Assembly: GCA_046328035.1 (NCBI GenBank)
Contig: JAXLXI010000002.1
Span: 124,001-188,000 of the forward strand
Origin: JBGASG01 sp046328035
GTDB taxonomy: Bacteria > Cyanobacteriota > Vampirovibrionia > Obscuribacterales > Obscuribacteraceae
Direction of reading: 5' to 3'
DNA length: 64,000 nucleotides
In this document: positions 24,425-33,578 of the stretch, piece after piece
Numbering within the stretch: the stretch's first letter is position 1
How the letters are laid out: every line of letters starts with the position of its first letter
The notes under the pieces: generated by a model
Told to the model about the DNA's origin: nothing
Database searches by the model: none
What the model saw: only the letters and a program-made list of their open reading frames with translations
Made by a program: the position numbers and the translations under genes

Positions 24425-24665
24425 TTACCTGGCGATGGCGCTGATGAATGCGTCGATGTCCTCTTTGAGGGCAATCGTCCGCTTCTAATTGTCTGGTAAC
24501 CGGACTCCGCTTGGTTGTTGCTTCGTAGTAATTGCAATCTATGGTGGGCACGCCCTTGAACCATGGAGACAGGTGTACAAACTCTCTGAGTTTCAGTCTC
24601 AACAAGGCTTTCAGGTGGTCATCCAGACTATCGAGAGCAACCGGGGCTTCGTCGAATACCCGCAT
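24425..24665 (-). CDS. Small protein, frame broken by one extra base
   Basis: Starts at the ATG at 24665 with GGGGAG about 9 nt upstream: MRVFDEAPVALDSLDDHLK, then REFVHLSPWFKGVPTID and ATTKRSPVTRQLEA. As sequenced, the frame then becomes DDCPQRGHRRIHQRH. Removing one G from the GG at about 24474-24475 gives TIALKEDIDAFISAIAR and a stop at 24425, 79 residues in all. The corrected reading has good helical character and is likely the real gene. I do not recognise the family. Confidence 0.45.
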
Positions 24666-25092
24666 GCATGTTTCTCCCCAGAAGAAATCAAACGGGCATA
24701 TCACCCATTTGCCAGCGACAAAGCTTATCAGGTGTTAACCAGGCGGCGATACTGACAACCCCGCTTCCAAGCAGATTTAATCCAACTCATTGATCATCGA
24801 GGCGCATATGTACCCGGTTCTCACGATCCGATCCCTCCGTTCATGCGGTCGATCCCACTTCGATAGACATCCGGAAATGAGCGCCAGCCCATTAACCCTG
24901 GCTCACCTCGCAAGCCGTCTACACTCTCTTCAAATTGCCCGGCACCGAAACTGGTGCTATGCGGAGCTGAAACTCGAAAGACTTCTGCAAGAAATACTCG
25001 CTACGCTAGGCTATTTGGGCTTTATCAGTCCGTTTGCCGGCATCAAGCCGCAGGGTATGGAGACAATGTAGGCAAGGCTTCTCCTCAAAAAC
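24666..25092. other. Region upstream of the antiporter
   Basis: 427 nt. A plus frame from the ATG at 24877 (MSASPLTLAHLASRLHSLQ) to 25071 is open for 64 residues but has a poor ribosome site and contains a family B palindrome, so I do not call it a gene. No riboswitch fold was recognised. Confidence 0.3.
24943..24956. repeat. Family B palindrome
   Basis: CACC-GAAACT-GGTG, arms GCACC/GGTGC, in the region before the Na+/H+ antiporter gene. Confidence 0.5.
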
Positions 25093-26763
25093 ATGGAACC
25101 CGCTGGATCCGCGATTCATCTAGACACGCTCTTGGCCCTGCTTCTCGTGGCCTCGGCAACGGCTGTGGTCATCAAGTGGATTCGAGTTCCATACGCAGTG
25201 GCGCTCGTGATAGCCGGACTTGTGATTGGACTCTCCAAGGTCTTGCCACCCGTTTCGATGACACCAGAAATGGTGCTACTCATATTCTTGCCGGCCTTGC
25301 TTTTCGAAGCCTCGTGGAACATGGACATCAAGTCTCTCCGGCGCGACTGGCTGTCGATCTGCGTCCTTGCCACCGTCGGTGTGGTTGTCTGCATGCTGGG
25401 TGTAGCAGCGATTCTACATTTCGTGGGCAATATGAACACCCAGACTGCTCTGCTTTTTGGGGCGATGGTCTCGGCCACCGATCCGGTTTCGGTGATTGCC
25501 CTTTTCCGGCAAATGGGCATCGACAAACGATTGACGATGATTCTTGAAGGCGAGAGTCTGTTTAACGACGGGACAGCGGTGGTCCTTTTCAAGATCGTCC
25601 TGGCGTTGGTTCTAACCGGCGGGCAGTTTTCGGTTGCCAACACTGGCGGGACTTTTCTACTGGTAGTGTTGGGCGGTGGCGCACTGGGAGCCTTGTTGGG
25701 ATATGCGGCATCGCGCATCACCAGCGCTTTCGATGACCACTTGCTGGAGATCACTCTCACGATGGTCACCGCCTATGGTGCCTTTTTGCTAGCCGAGCAA
25801 TTGAAGGTTTCGTCAGTGATCGCAGTTGTTGCCGCCGGCATCGTCGTAGGAAACTACGGCAGCCGCACCGGCATGTCGGCATCCACCCGCCTGGCGGTCA
25901 ACTCATTTTGGGAGTATGCCGCCTTTCTCTGCAATTCGCTGCTGTTTTTGCTGATTGGCTTGCAAGTCGAGTGGCCGTTGCTTCTTAAACACTCCCGCAT
26001 CATTGGGCTGGCGGTGCTGGCTGTCTTCGTAGCTCGCTTGCTGGTGGTCTATGGGATCTGTCCGTTTGTTTCTTCGCAGCGCTTGCCGATTCCGGACAAG
26101 TGGCGCCATTTGATGTTCTGGGGTGGGTTGCGCGGTGCTCTGGTGATGGCGCTTGCTCTCAGTTTGCCGCTCGACTTTCCCGATCGAGAAGTCGTGATCA
26201 ATATGACTTTCGGAGTAGTCCTCTTTACGCTTCTGGTTCCTGGATTGACGATGGAGCCGATGGTTCGACTACTGGGGATGGCGCCCAAAAAAGAGAGTCT
26301 CAATCGATATCAGGAATGCCAGGGACTGCTCCTGGCCTACAGAGCCGAGTTGCAGGCGCTGGACAAGTTCAGAGACGAAGGAAGGGTCTCCGAGGCAGCA
26401 CACGGCAAATGGAAGCAGGACCTGGAACAAAACCTTGCCCACCTCAGCAGTGAGCTCGAAACGCTGCAAGTCTCGGATTCCTCGTTGAACGAAATGCAGG
26501 ACAACCAAATCAGAATGAAACTTCTGGAGCAACGCAAAGATTGCCTCACCGAACTTGTAAAACAGGGGATTCTCAACGAAGACTCGGCCCATCATTTGCA
26601 AGTGGACATCGACGCGGAACTCGATAGCCTCTCCCTAGGCGAACCGTCGCCGGTCCAGACTGAACCTGAACACGACGATATTCACGACGCGCCGGCGAAG
26701 GTCGAAGCGCCTAAAGAAGAATCAGCAACGTCCGATGCCGGCGACGAAACTCGCTATCTCTAG
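25093..26763 (+). CDS. Na+/H+ antiporter, CPA1 (NhaP-like) family
   Basis: 556 residues. About twelve membrane helices in the first 400 residues. The signature ATDPVSVIALFRQ and EGESLFNDGTAVVLFKI holds the ion-binding Asp residues of CPA1 exchangers. The last 150 residues are a soluble, charged coiled-coil tail (YRAELQALDKFRDEGRVSEA...) ending in an acidic stretch, which in relatives regulates transport. Role: pH and sodium homeostasis. The start ATG lacks a strong ribosome site. It converges with the sigma factor gene, 7 nt apart. Confidence 0.9.
   Translation: MEPAGSAIHLDTLLALLLVASATAVVIKWIRVPYAVALVIAGLVIGLSKVLPPVSMTPEMVLLIFLPALLFEASWNMDIKSLRRDWLSICVLATVGVVVCMLGVAAILHFVGNMNTQTALLFGAMVSATDPVSVIALFRQMGIDKRLTMILEGESLFNDGTAVVLFKIVLALVLTGGQFSVANTGGTFLLVVLGGGALGALLGYAASRITSAFDDHLLEITLTMVTAYGAFLLAEQLKVSSVIAVVAAGIVVGNYGSRTGMSASTRLAVNSFWEYAAFLCNSLLFLLIGLQVEWPLLLKHSRIIGLAVLAVFVARLLVVYGICPFVSSQRLPIPDKWRHLMFWGGLRGALVMALALSLPLDFPDREVVINMTFGVVLFTLLVPGLTMEPMVRLLGMAPKKESLNRYQECQGLLLAYRAELQALDKFRDEGRVSEAAHGKWKQDLEQNLAHLSSELETLQVSDSSLNEMQDNQIRMKLLEQRKDCLTELVKQGILNEDSAHHLQVDIDAELDSLSLGEPSPVQTEPEHDDIHDAPAKVEAPKEESATSDAGDETRYL
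25262..25275. repeat. Family B palindrome inside the antiporter gene
   Basis: CACC-AGAAAT-GGTG; coding strand ACA CCA GAA ATG GTG (TPEMV). Confidence 0.4.
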
Positions 26764-26770
26764 CCCGGCA

Positions 26771-27514
26771 TCAGAAAATTTCGGTGAGGAGAATCGCTTT
26801 CAGCTTCGTCAGCGCTTTGCGCACGGCTCGCGAAACTTTCATCTCCGACCAACCAAGCAGCCGGGCTGTTTCCTTTTGAGTCATCTCATCGAAATAAACA
26901 TACTCGATGACCTGGCGCGATTTCGCTCCCAAGCTGCGCACAGCGTTTCCTACAATCGCGCGCGTCTCCGCCTCTTCGATCTTCTCAATCTGATTACGGT
27001 CGGGAAGGCGTTCGCTCCAGGTGCCCAGCTGATCTTCGCCGGTGTCGCACTGATCGAGAGAGTCGTAAAATGTGCACGTATCCCGCGCCTGTTGCGCCTC
27101 GACGACCACGGAGAGCGGCAACCCGGCTCGCATCGCCAGCTCGACAGCCGCAGGAGTGCGTTCAAGTTCACGCGTCAGTTGCTCTTCTGCTACAGCAAGC
27201 CTGGCTGCACTGTCGGCTACACATCTCGGCTGTTGCACCAGGGAAGCCTGATCGCGCAGGTAATGCTGAATCTCACCCCGAATGAAGAGAGTGGCATAAC
27301 TTCGGAACGAGGCATTCTTGCAGCGCTCCCGGTCATAGCCTCGAATCGCCTTCAGCAACCCCAAAGCCCCCACCTGCACCAGATCTTCCTTGCTGACCGA
27401 ACTCGCCCGGTTGAAGCGAGCCGCAATCTGACTCACCAGAGGCAAGTAATCGCGCACTCTCGCGTCGATTCCCTCGTCCGTTTGTTCTGTTTGTCTGGGG
27501 GTAGAGGTCGTCAT
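26771..27514 (-). CDS. RNA polymerase sigma factor, SigB/SigF/FliA-type group 3
   Basis: 247 residues from the ATG at 27514. Region 2 is VRDYLPLVSQIAARF...EDLVQVGALGLLKAIRGYD...FRSYATLFIRGEIQHYLRDQ. Region 3 is LTRELERTPAAVELA. Region 4 is LGAKSRQVIEYVYFDEMTQKETARLLGWSEMKVSRAVRKAL. The lack of region 1 and this order fit group 3 alternative sigma factors for stress or motility. No anti-sigma gene lies next to it; a STAS protein is at 53283 but far away. A longer frame up to 27580 would start inside a family A palindrome and is less likely. Confidence 0.9.
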   Translation of the reverse strand: MTTSTPRQTEQTDEGIDARVRDYLPLVSQIAARFNRASSVSKEDLVQVGALGLLKAIRGYDRERCKNASFRSYATLFIRGEIQHYLRDQASLVQQPRCVADSAARLAVAEEQLTRELERTPAAVELAMRAGLPLSVVVEAQQARDTCTFYDSLDQCDTGEDQLGTWSERLPDRNQIEKIEEAETRAIVGNAVRSLGAKSRQVIEYVYFDEMTQKETARLLGWSEMKVSRAVRKALTKLKAILLTEIF

Positions 27515-27573
27515 TTTTCGGGGACTTCTGCTTCGCTTGGCAGCCCTTCCATCACTGTAATATGAAACCGCAG

Positions 27574-27597
27574 ATCTCAACCGATATCGGTTGAGAT
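27574..27597. repeat. Family A palindrome, copy 4
   Basis: Perfect 24-bp palindrome, half-site ATCTCAACCGAT; the left side continues to AGATCT, the right ends as ATTTC. It lies 60 bp before the sigma factor start and may act on its promoter. Confidence 0.75.
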
Positions 27598-27688
27598 TTC
27601 TAGAAAGCTCAAAAAGGTCGCGGGTGGCTTAAAAGACGTATCCAGTTGTAAAGCATTTGGATAAAATTGCGTTAGCTAAACGGGGTTT

Positions 27689-29893
27689 TTGCTCTACCTT
27701 TGTAGGGATCAGATCAAGAGATCTGATTCAGATCTAGCCCTCTCCAGCCAAGGTCAGCTCGTGAAGCAACATCCATTATTTAGACCGTTCCGCAAAGCCC
27801 TGGTGTTGACCCAGTACCTGTGGGTGCGAGTCTCAACTCAGAAACGGCTGCTTTTGCTGGGGCTGGTCTCGATTTCTTCACTGGTGACATTTACGGCGTG
27901 GATTTTAGTTAGCCACACGCAGGCGGTAAAGACGCAGGCGGTCAATCAATTTGGCATGGCGCTGGCACAAGCGCTGGCCCGAGGCGGCGCGGAAGCGCTC
28001 TCCAACGACAACAATCTGGAAGGCATGAAGTATTACGTGCTGACCGAGATGCAGCAGACTCCGGCAATTGAATACATCGCGTTCGTGGACCAGAACGGCA
28101 AAGTTCTTTTGGACAGCCAGAATTTCATTCACCAGAACGAGGCTAATAAGGCACCCATCTACAAAATGTATGCGCAGCCGGCAGCCCGAACGCAGGCACC
28201 GGGGGTATTTCCGAGCCCACCAGGATCGCGCGAAATCGTCAATATTGCCGTGCCCATGTTCCGCAACAACGAAAGCTTCGGCATGTGCTGGGTTGGTCTG
28301 GATAGTTATGCCTTCACCATCTTTGGCACCCCCCAAGAAACCAAAATGTTCCTTCTGTCCATTTTCGGACTGGTGTGGTTTTTGGGTGCGCTCTGCCTGG
28401 CGGTCAATTATTCGTTGATTAATCGACCCTTGAAGGCTCTATCCGGCGGTGCTTCGCAAATTGCGGCCGGACGGTTTGGTCACCAGATCGGACACCAGGG
28501 CGCCGGGCGCGAAATCGACCAGGTCGTCAGCGCATTCAACTACATGTCTAAGCGCCTGCAGCAGTACGACAAACAAAACGTCGACAGCTTGATGTCCGAG
28601 CGCAACAAGTTCATTTCGGAGAGAAATAAGTTAGAGCTCGTACTGATGTCGATCGCTGATGGCGTCGTTGTCTGCGACCGCGACAATAAGGTGCAAATCG
28701 TCAACGCCGCAGCCACTCAGTTGTTCGATAAAGAAGAGAAGGATTTGCTCGGCAAACCGCTGGTCTTCTGTACAGACGGACCGGACAGCCCGCAAATCTG
28801 CCAGGTGATTCAAGCATTTACAGACACGGTTTCACCCGGCACGCTGGGTCCAGTGATGCAACAACTGACTGTCGGCGAACGCGTTATCCGTCTGCACATC
28901 GCACCAATTCAGTTGAATAAAGAGTTTCTCGGTTCGGTCATGATCATGCACGACATCACCAGGTCGGCCGAACTGGAGAAGATGAAGGGCGAATTCATCA
29001 GCAACGTCAGTCACGAGTTGCGCACGCCGATTACATCGATCAAGAGCTATGTTGACACACTGTGCAAGCACGGCGACAAACTGGAACCGGACATTTACCG
29101 CGAGTTTCTTGAGATTATCGATAGCGAAGCCGATCGCTTGATGAGTTTGGTCAACGAAGTGCTCGAACTTTCCAAACTGGAAGAAAGCGAACGCGAATTC
29201 GAAATTGTTCCACAGGATATTTCGGCGGCAGTCGAATACACCCTGCGGGCCGTGCAGATGATGGCTAAAGAACGGGGCATCTCGCTTTCGCTTAACTGCG
29301 ACAATCGGCTGCCGCAAGTGCAAATGAATCGGGAGTCCATAGAGCGCGCAGTGATCAACCTGGTCACCAACGCCATCAAATACACGCCTAACGGCGGCAA
29401 AATCGACGTCAGCGTCGAATATCTGGAAGAGCCGCACGAAGTGAAGGTTTCCGTCAAAGACAACGGCATCGGCATTCCGGAAGACGATATTCCATTCATC
29501 TTCGATCGGTTCTATCGTGTCGAGAAGAAAGTGCACACGATCAAAGGCACCGGGCTGGGACTGACGATCGTTAAACGGATCATCGAAAAGCATAACGGCC
29601 GCATCTACTGCGAGTCGGAACTCGGGCACGGCACTACGTTTATCGTCGTGCTCCCCGGCTTCGGATTCCCGATGGATGATACAGCTGATACCGCGGGCGA
29701 TGGCGCAACCGCAAAAGCGAAGAGCGAAGACTCCGCGGACTCGGCGGACGACACCGGAGATCTCGAACCGGTGGCGACCAAGAATGGCGCGAACGGGTCA
29801 GGTCACGCATCGACATCAAATGGATCGGATCCCGATCCGACAGTGGATATTCCGCAAGTAAGTGACAGTGGCGAGGTTTCGGTTTCTTCATAA
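27689..29893 (+). CDS. Membrane sensor histidine kinase (PhoR/ResE-like)
   Basis: 734 residues. Helices at about 52-76 and 219-241 enclose a periplasmic domain with a PAS-like pattern (IEYIAFVDQNGKVLLDS). Then HAMP (NRPLKALSGGASQIAAGRF), PAS (MSIADGVVVCDRDNKVQIVNAAATQLF), the H-box with His442 (SHELRTPITSIKSYV), N box (VINLVTNAIKYTPNGG), G1 (DNGIGIPEDDIPFIFDRFYRV) and G2 (GTGLGLTIV). The C-terminus is a Thr/Asp/Ser-rich tail. No response regulator is adjacent, so it is an orphan here. The start is a TTG at 27689; a GTG at 27761 after AAGG is an alternative. Confidence 0.9.
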   Translation: MLYLCRDQIKRSDSDLALSSQGQLVKQHPLFRPFRKALVLTQYLWVRVSTQKRLLLLGLVSISSLVTFTAWILVSHTQAVKTQAVNQFGMALAQALARGGAEALSNDNNLEGMKYYVLTEMQQTPAIEYIAFVDQNGKVLLDSQNFIHQNEANKAPIYKMYAQPAARTQAPGVFPSPPGSREIVNIAVPMFRNNESFGMCWVGLDSYAFTIFGTPQETKMFLLSIFGLVWFLGALCLAVNYSLINRPLKALSGGASQIAAGRFGHQIGHQGAGREIDQVVSAFNYMSKRLQQYDKQNVDSLMSERNKFISERNKLELVLMSIADGVVVCDRDNKVQIVNAAATQLFDKEEKDLLGKPLVFCTDGPDSPQICQVIQAFTDTVSPGTLGPVMQQLTVGERVIRLHIAPIQLNKEFLGSVMIMHDITRSAELEKMKGEFISNVSHELRTPITSIKSYVDTLCKHGDKLEPDIYREFLEIIDSEADRLMSLVNEVLELSKLEESEREFEIVPQDISAAVEYTLRAVQMMAKERGISLSLNCDNRLPQVQMNRESIERAVINLVTNAIKYTPNGGKIDVSVEYLEEPHEVKVSVKDNGIGIPEDDIPFIFDRFYRVEKKVHTIKGTGLGLTIVKRIIEKHNGRIYCESELGHGTTFIVVLPGFGFPMDDTADTAGDGATAKAKSEDSADSADDTGDLEPVATKNGANGSGHASTSNGSDPDPTVDIPQVSDSGEVSVSS

Positions 29894-29959
29894 CCCGAAA
29901 TCAGGAATCCGCCAGGCTTAAGCACAGTTAACAAGCGGCCGCGGGAATGCCCGAGGTTG

Positions 29960-29974
29960 CACCATATGCGGTAT
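29960..29974. repeat. Degenerate family B palindrome
   Basis: CACC-ATATGC-GGTA, same centre as the copy at 12695, with the last arm base changed. Between the histidine kinase and coaD genes. Confidence 0.3.
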
Positions 29975-30113
29975 CTATACGGTTTCGCAATGCCGCGCGC
30001 ATCGATTCCATATACACCTGAAACTGCCCCATTTTATTTGATTAACGATTTATCAAGCGTGCGCTGTGCTATGATTTTCCGCGTTGACAAGATCAAGAAG
30101 ATCACGCCCCCAA

Positions 30114-30127
30114 CCACCATCTGGTGG
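30114..30127. repeat. Short palindrome CCACCA-TC-TGGTGG before coaD
   Basis: Six-bp arms with a 2-nt centre, 22 nt upstream of the coaD start, inside the likely leader. Related to family B by its arms but with N4 spacing; could form a small hairpin near the ribosome site. Confidence 0.4.
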
Positions 30128-30149
30128 GAAAGGTAACTAGTTAGCTGGA

Positions 30150-30635
30150 ATGACTAGGAGAGCCGTTTATCCTGGCTCGTTCGATCCAATGACACTGGGT
30201 CACCTGGACATCATTCAACGCGCCAGTGCTCTTTTTGATGAAGTCATCATGGCAGTGGTAGGCAATCCCGGAAAAACTCCGCTTTTGCCTATCGAAGTTA
30301 GAACAATGCTTATCTCAAAAGTAGTGGAGGATCTAGATAACGTTCGCGTCGGGCATTTCCAGGGACTACTCGTGGACTTCGCACGACAGAATCAATCGAA
30401 CGTCATCATTCGCGGACTGAGAGCTATCTCGGACTATGAGGCGGAGCTAGGAATGGCGCAGACTAACCGTCAGCTCAATCCTGAACTAGAAACTATTTTT
30501 CTCATGACAAAACCCGAGTATTCTTTTATCAGTTCGTCAACGGTGAAGGAGATTGCACGTTTAGGCGGAGACGTAAGCCAATTCGTCCCGCAGGCAGTCC
30601 ATTCTTATCTGAGAGAGCATTTCAGCAGGGGCTGA
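30150..30635 (+). CDS. coaD: Phosphopantetheine adenylyltransferase
   Basis: 161 residues, typical length. Fourth step of coenzyme A synthesis: transfers AMP to 4'-phosphopantetheine. The nucleotidyltransferase motif is YPGSFDPMTLGHLDII, followed by IIRGLRAISDYEAELGMAQTNRQL and YSFISSSTVKEIARLGGDV. Eight nt separate it from the next gene, so they form an operon. Confidence 0.95.
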   Translation: MTRRAVYPGSFDPMTLGHLDIIQRASALFDEVIMAVVGNPGKTPLLPIEVRTMLISKVVEDLDNVRVGHFQGLLVDFARQNQSNVIIRGLRAISDYEAELGMAQTNRQLNPELETIFLMTKPEYSFISSSTVKEIARLGGDVSQFVPQAVHSYLREHFSRG

Positions 30636-30643
30636 ATTAAAGT

Positions 30644-31333
30644 ATGACCACAACAATTGCAATGACACCAAACACAGCGGCGTACAAACAAACGTCGATC
30701 TATAAGCATCTCGATTTGCTCGAGCATCTTATTGAAGACGGCGCCGGCGTCTGGAAATTCAAGCTGATCAACGCCGATCAATTTCTAGAAGTGTTAGATA
30801 AGGCGCGGGCTCGCCTCCCCGAAGAACTGCGGGAAGCGACCGATGTCCTTCAACAGCGCGACGACATCGTTGCTGAATCGCAACGACGCGCCGAGACAGT
30901 CATTGCCACCGCTCGCCGCCAGGCAGAAACAATGCTGCACGAGTCGGAACTGCTCAAAGCAGTACAGGCGGAAGTCGAAAGAATTCGCAAGCAAGTAGTT
31001 CAGGAAGTTGAGCAAATGCGCCGCGAAGCACTGGCCGAAGCAGAGCGCATCCGCGCCGAAGCCGAGGAAGATGCAGCTCGCACCCGCGAAGGTGCCGATG
31101 TCTACGCAGACCAAGTGCTGACACGTCTTGATGAAGATCTGGCCGGCATTTCGCGCATCATTACTGAATCTCAGAATATCGTCAAAAACGGACAGCGCGT
31201 CCTGACGCAGGTCAAACGGCATGGTGGATTGAGTACCGCTAACTTGAATGCCAGCGCCAGCATCAATATGAATCCGGCGACTCTGAGCTCGCCTCTGCTG
31301 CCGCGCGAACCGCAGTTGCCGCCGCAAGTCTAA
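30644..31333 (+). CDS. DivIVA-like coiled-coil protein
   Basis: 229 residues. An N-terminal folded part (YKHLDLLEHLIEDGAGVWKFKLINADQFLEVLDKARARLPEEL) is followed by a long, almost unbroken coiled coil (about 65-170) rich in Glu, Arg and Ala, then a flexible tail. This resembles the DivIVA or ATP-synthase b-like proteins that often sit next to coaD in cyanobacteria and Firmicutes, where they are linked to cell division. Assignment rests on architecture and position. Confidence 0.6.
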   Translation: MTTTIAMTPNTAAYKQTSIYKHLDLLEHLIEDGAGVWKFKLINADQFLEVLDKARARLPEELREATDVLQQRDDIVAESQRRAETVIATARRQAETMLHESELLKAVQAEVERIRKQVVQEVEQMRREALAEAERIRAEAEEDAARTREGADVYADQVLTRLDEDLAGISRIITESQNIVKNGQRVLTQVKRHGGLSTANLNASASINMNPATLSSPLLPREPQLPPQV

Positions 31334-31359
31334 GCACTAAGCGAGCATTTTCAATTAAT

Positions 31360-31390
31360 TGAAGACCCCCGTCTGTGATGTGGGTCTTCT
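31360..31390 (+). terminator. Hairpin after the coaD operon
   Basis: GAAGACCC (31360-31367) pairs with GGGTCTTC (31381-31388), 13-nt loop, followed by TTGCTAG. The T-run is short, so it is a moderate terminator. Confidence 0.45.
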
Positions 31391-31429
31391 TGCTAGTGTC
31401 CCGATAGCGCTTCGATATGCGCCGGAGTG

Positions 31430-31443
31430 CCACCACATCCGGT
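31430..31443. repeat. Family B palindrome
   Basis: CACC-ACATCC-GGTG in the gap between the coaD operon and the permease gene. Confidence 0.5.
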
Positions 31444-31526
31444 GCAAAACAGCTGCGAGCGGCGATTTTAATGACGCCCTGTTACGGGCGGCGTCACTGC
31501 TACCATGAAAGATCCTTAAAAAGGTA

Positions 31527-31532
31527 TATAAT
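31527..31532 (+). promoter_or_regulatory. Probable promoter -10 of the permease gene
   Basis: TATAAT about 37 nt before the permease start. The -35 is not clear. Confidence 0.4.
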
Positions 31533-31568
31533 CGCCAGCAATAATAATCAAAATGACGTTAACGCCGC

Positions 31569-33560
31569 GTGGAAACTCCGTCACCGAACCTTTCTCAGCA
31601 ACCGACCACAACCAAGGCAGCGCCCGATCCTAAGCAACATGGCGATCAACTGCTGAGCTGGTGGTTGGCTGCCGCTATCGTCGGAGCCGACATCGGTACA
31701 TCCGTGTTTTACAGCACGGGCGTTATCTGGCCCATGGTCTCTTACTTCGCGCCGGTGATTATCGCCGTCGTTTGCGGTCTGATGTGGTTCTTTAAAGCCA
31801 CTTATCAGGAAGGCTGCTCCGCCAGCCCGTTTAACGGCGGGGCGTACATGATGGTCCTGCAGACGGTCGGCCGCCGAATGGCCATGATCGTCGGCGCCCT
31901 CACCATACTTTCCTACCTGGCTACCGCTGCCGTCAGCGCTCTTTCCGGTGCCTATTACATCGATTCTTTCGATAACATCATGAACTGGCCGGTATCCAGC
32001 ATCGTTATCGTCGCCATTTTGCCGGTCGTCATCTTCGGCTTTCTCAACATCATCGGCATCAAAGAGCCGGCGATGATCGTGTTTTTCATCGCCACTTTCC
32101 ACTTCCTGCTTTTGCTGGGCATCGATTTTTACGGCATGTATTTGTGCGGCACCACCCCTGGTGTCAACCTCACTAGAGTATTCACCGGCTATCAGGGCAT
32201 CTCGCCTCCCAACTTGCTGCACGGATTTGCTGCCGCTTTCCTGGGCATAACCGGATTTGAATCGGCCGCACAGATCGTCGAGCAATTGAAAACACCGACC
32301 TGGCGGACTTTGCAGAGGGTGTATCTGTCAATCGTCTTGCTGGTCGGCGTCACCGCACCAATCACTTCTTATCTCTGCTTGACTCTACTCACCCAGAATC
32401 AGATCGACGTCTTCAAAGACAGTTTGCTGTCCGGACTGGCCTTCCGCGAGGGCGGACGTCCACTGCAAATTATTCTGGTGGTCGACGCCGCGCTGGTTCT
32501 GTTTGCGGCCGTCAACACAGCCTACGTGGGCTGTATCGGTCTGGTCACCACCATGGCCAAGCAGGGCAACATGCCTTCGATGCTCTTGCGCCGTTGGGCT
32601 GACCGAGTGCCGTTGTTTCAGGGCTACCCGTATGTGGTGCTCTCATTCATGGTTGTTTCAACCTTGATGATTTTGGTTTTGCCGGGTCAGGTCAACATTC
32701 TCGGCGAGGTCTACGGCATGGCGTTTCTCGCCGTCATGATCTCGTTTGCCATTGGAGTAATCTTGATGCGCGTGAGAATGCCTCTCAAGATCGCGCGTTC
32801 GCCGTTTCGTTCGCGGTGGGTCTGGCATTTCGGTCGCATGGCTCTGCCGATGCCGGCCATCATCTCGATCGCCGCCCTTTCCTTTGCCGAAGTAATCATC
32901 GTTCTATCCTCATCTGATGCACGCAATCTCGGGCTGCAAATCTTTCTGATGATTTTGCTGGTGATGTGCTTCTACCGGCTCGGAGTCATCGAAGAGCGCC
33001 TGACTGAACTGCCGGATCTGCGCATCGGCATGGGCAAATATGCTAATGCCAACTTGCCGGAGCCGGATGAACTGCCGACCTACGTTGTCTGCACCGGCGG
33101 AGCCAAGGCACGTAATCTGGCTACTATGATTATCAAACTTCTAGATCGCGAAGAAACCGGACCGAAGGAGATCATCATTTTTCACGCCGAAGAAGAATCC
33201 ACGCGGCGAGGACTGATGCAAGAACTTCTGCAGAGGGTCGTTACGCAGCAGCTGGCGACATCCTTCAAAGACAAAGATCTGGTCATTTCAGTTAAGGTTC
33301 TGCCTGAGTCCCTGGTCGATGGACTGATTGCTCTCAAACGCGCCCACCCCTTCAAACGGGTATTCATCGGCACCGGCACCGATCCCGTGCAAGCACAGAC
33401 CTACGCCCGTGACCTGGAGACAAACCTCGGCATTCACGTGGTCAATGTAGGCCAATTCAACGCGCTCACAGGCGAGTTCAATATCCAGACGGGAAGCAAT
33501 CCAATTATCTCCGGCGGGACGAGCGCGGGAGATACTCCCAAGCGCCGCTCGACCGACTAA
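31569..33560 (+). CDS. APC-superfamily amino acid permease with soluble C-terminal domain
   Basis: 663 residues from a GTG. Twelve membrane helices in residues about 28-475; helix 1 carries the unwound motif GADIGTSVFYSTG seen in APC transporters, and FLGITGFESAAQIVEQLK is the family signature in helix 6. A soluble part of about 150 residues follows (YVVCTGGAKARNLATMIIKLLD...PFKRVFIGTGTDPVQAQTYARDLETNLGIHVVNVGQF) that resembles a universal-stress-protein fold, as in some bacterial APC proteins. The substrate cannot be told. No clear ribosome site; a leaderless-type start is possible given the nearby -10. Confidence 0.85.
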   Translation: METPSPNLSQQPTTTKAAPDPKQHGDQLLSWWLAAAIVGADIGTSVFYSTGVIWPMVSYFAPVIIAVVCGLMWFFKATYQEGCSASPFNGGAYMMVLQTVGRRMAMIVGALTILSYLATAAVSALSGAYYIDSFDNIMNWPVSSIVIVAILPVVIFGFLNIIGIKEPAMIVFFIATFHFLLLLGIDFYGMYLCGTTPGVNLTRVFTGYQGISPPNLLHGFAAAFLGITGFESAAQIVEQLKTPTWRTLQRVYLSIVLLVGVTAPITSYLCLTLLTQNQIDVFKDSLLSGLAFREGGRPLQIILVVDAALVLFAAVNTAYVGCIGLVTTMAKQGNMPSMLLRRWADRVPLFQGYPYVVLSFMVVSTLMILVLPGQVNILGEVYGMAFLAVMISFAIGVILMRVRMPLKIARSPFRSRWVWHFGRMALPMPAIISIAALSFAEVIIVLSSSDARNLGLQIFLMILLVMCFYRLGVIEERLTELPDLRIGMGKYANANLPEPDELPTYVVCTGGAKARNLATMIIKLLDREETGPKEIIIFHAEEESTRRGLMQELLQRVVTQQLATSFKDKDLVISVKVLPESLVDGLIALKRAHPFKRVFIGTGTDPVQAQTYARDLETNLGIHVVNVGQFNALTGEFNIQTGSNPIISGGTSAGDTPKRRSTD

Positions 33561-33578
33561 CGAAACGCCACGAAATTT

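Noticed and set aside
24489..24755. Plus-strand frame opposite the small 79-residue gene
   Set aside because: Starts with TTG without a ribosome site; the minus reading has a good ribosome site and a better corrected end, though this one is partly protein-like.
24760..25092. Sodium- or pH-type riboswitch before the antiporter
   Set aside because: No known riboswitch core could be matched and no terminator or sequestering hairpin precedes the start.
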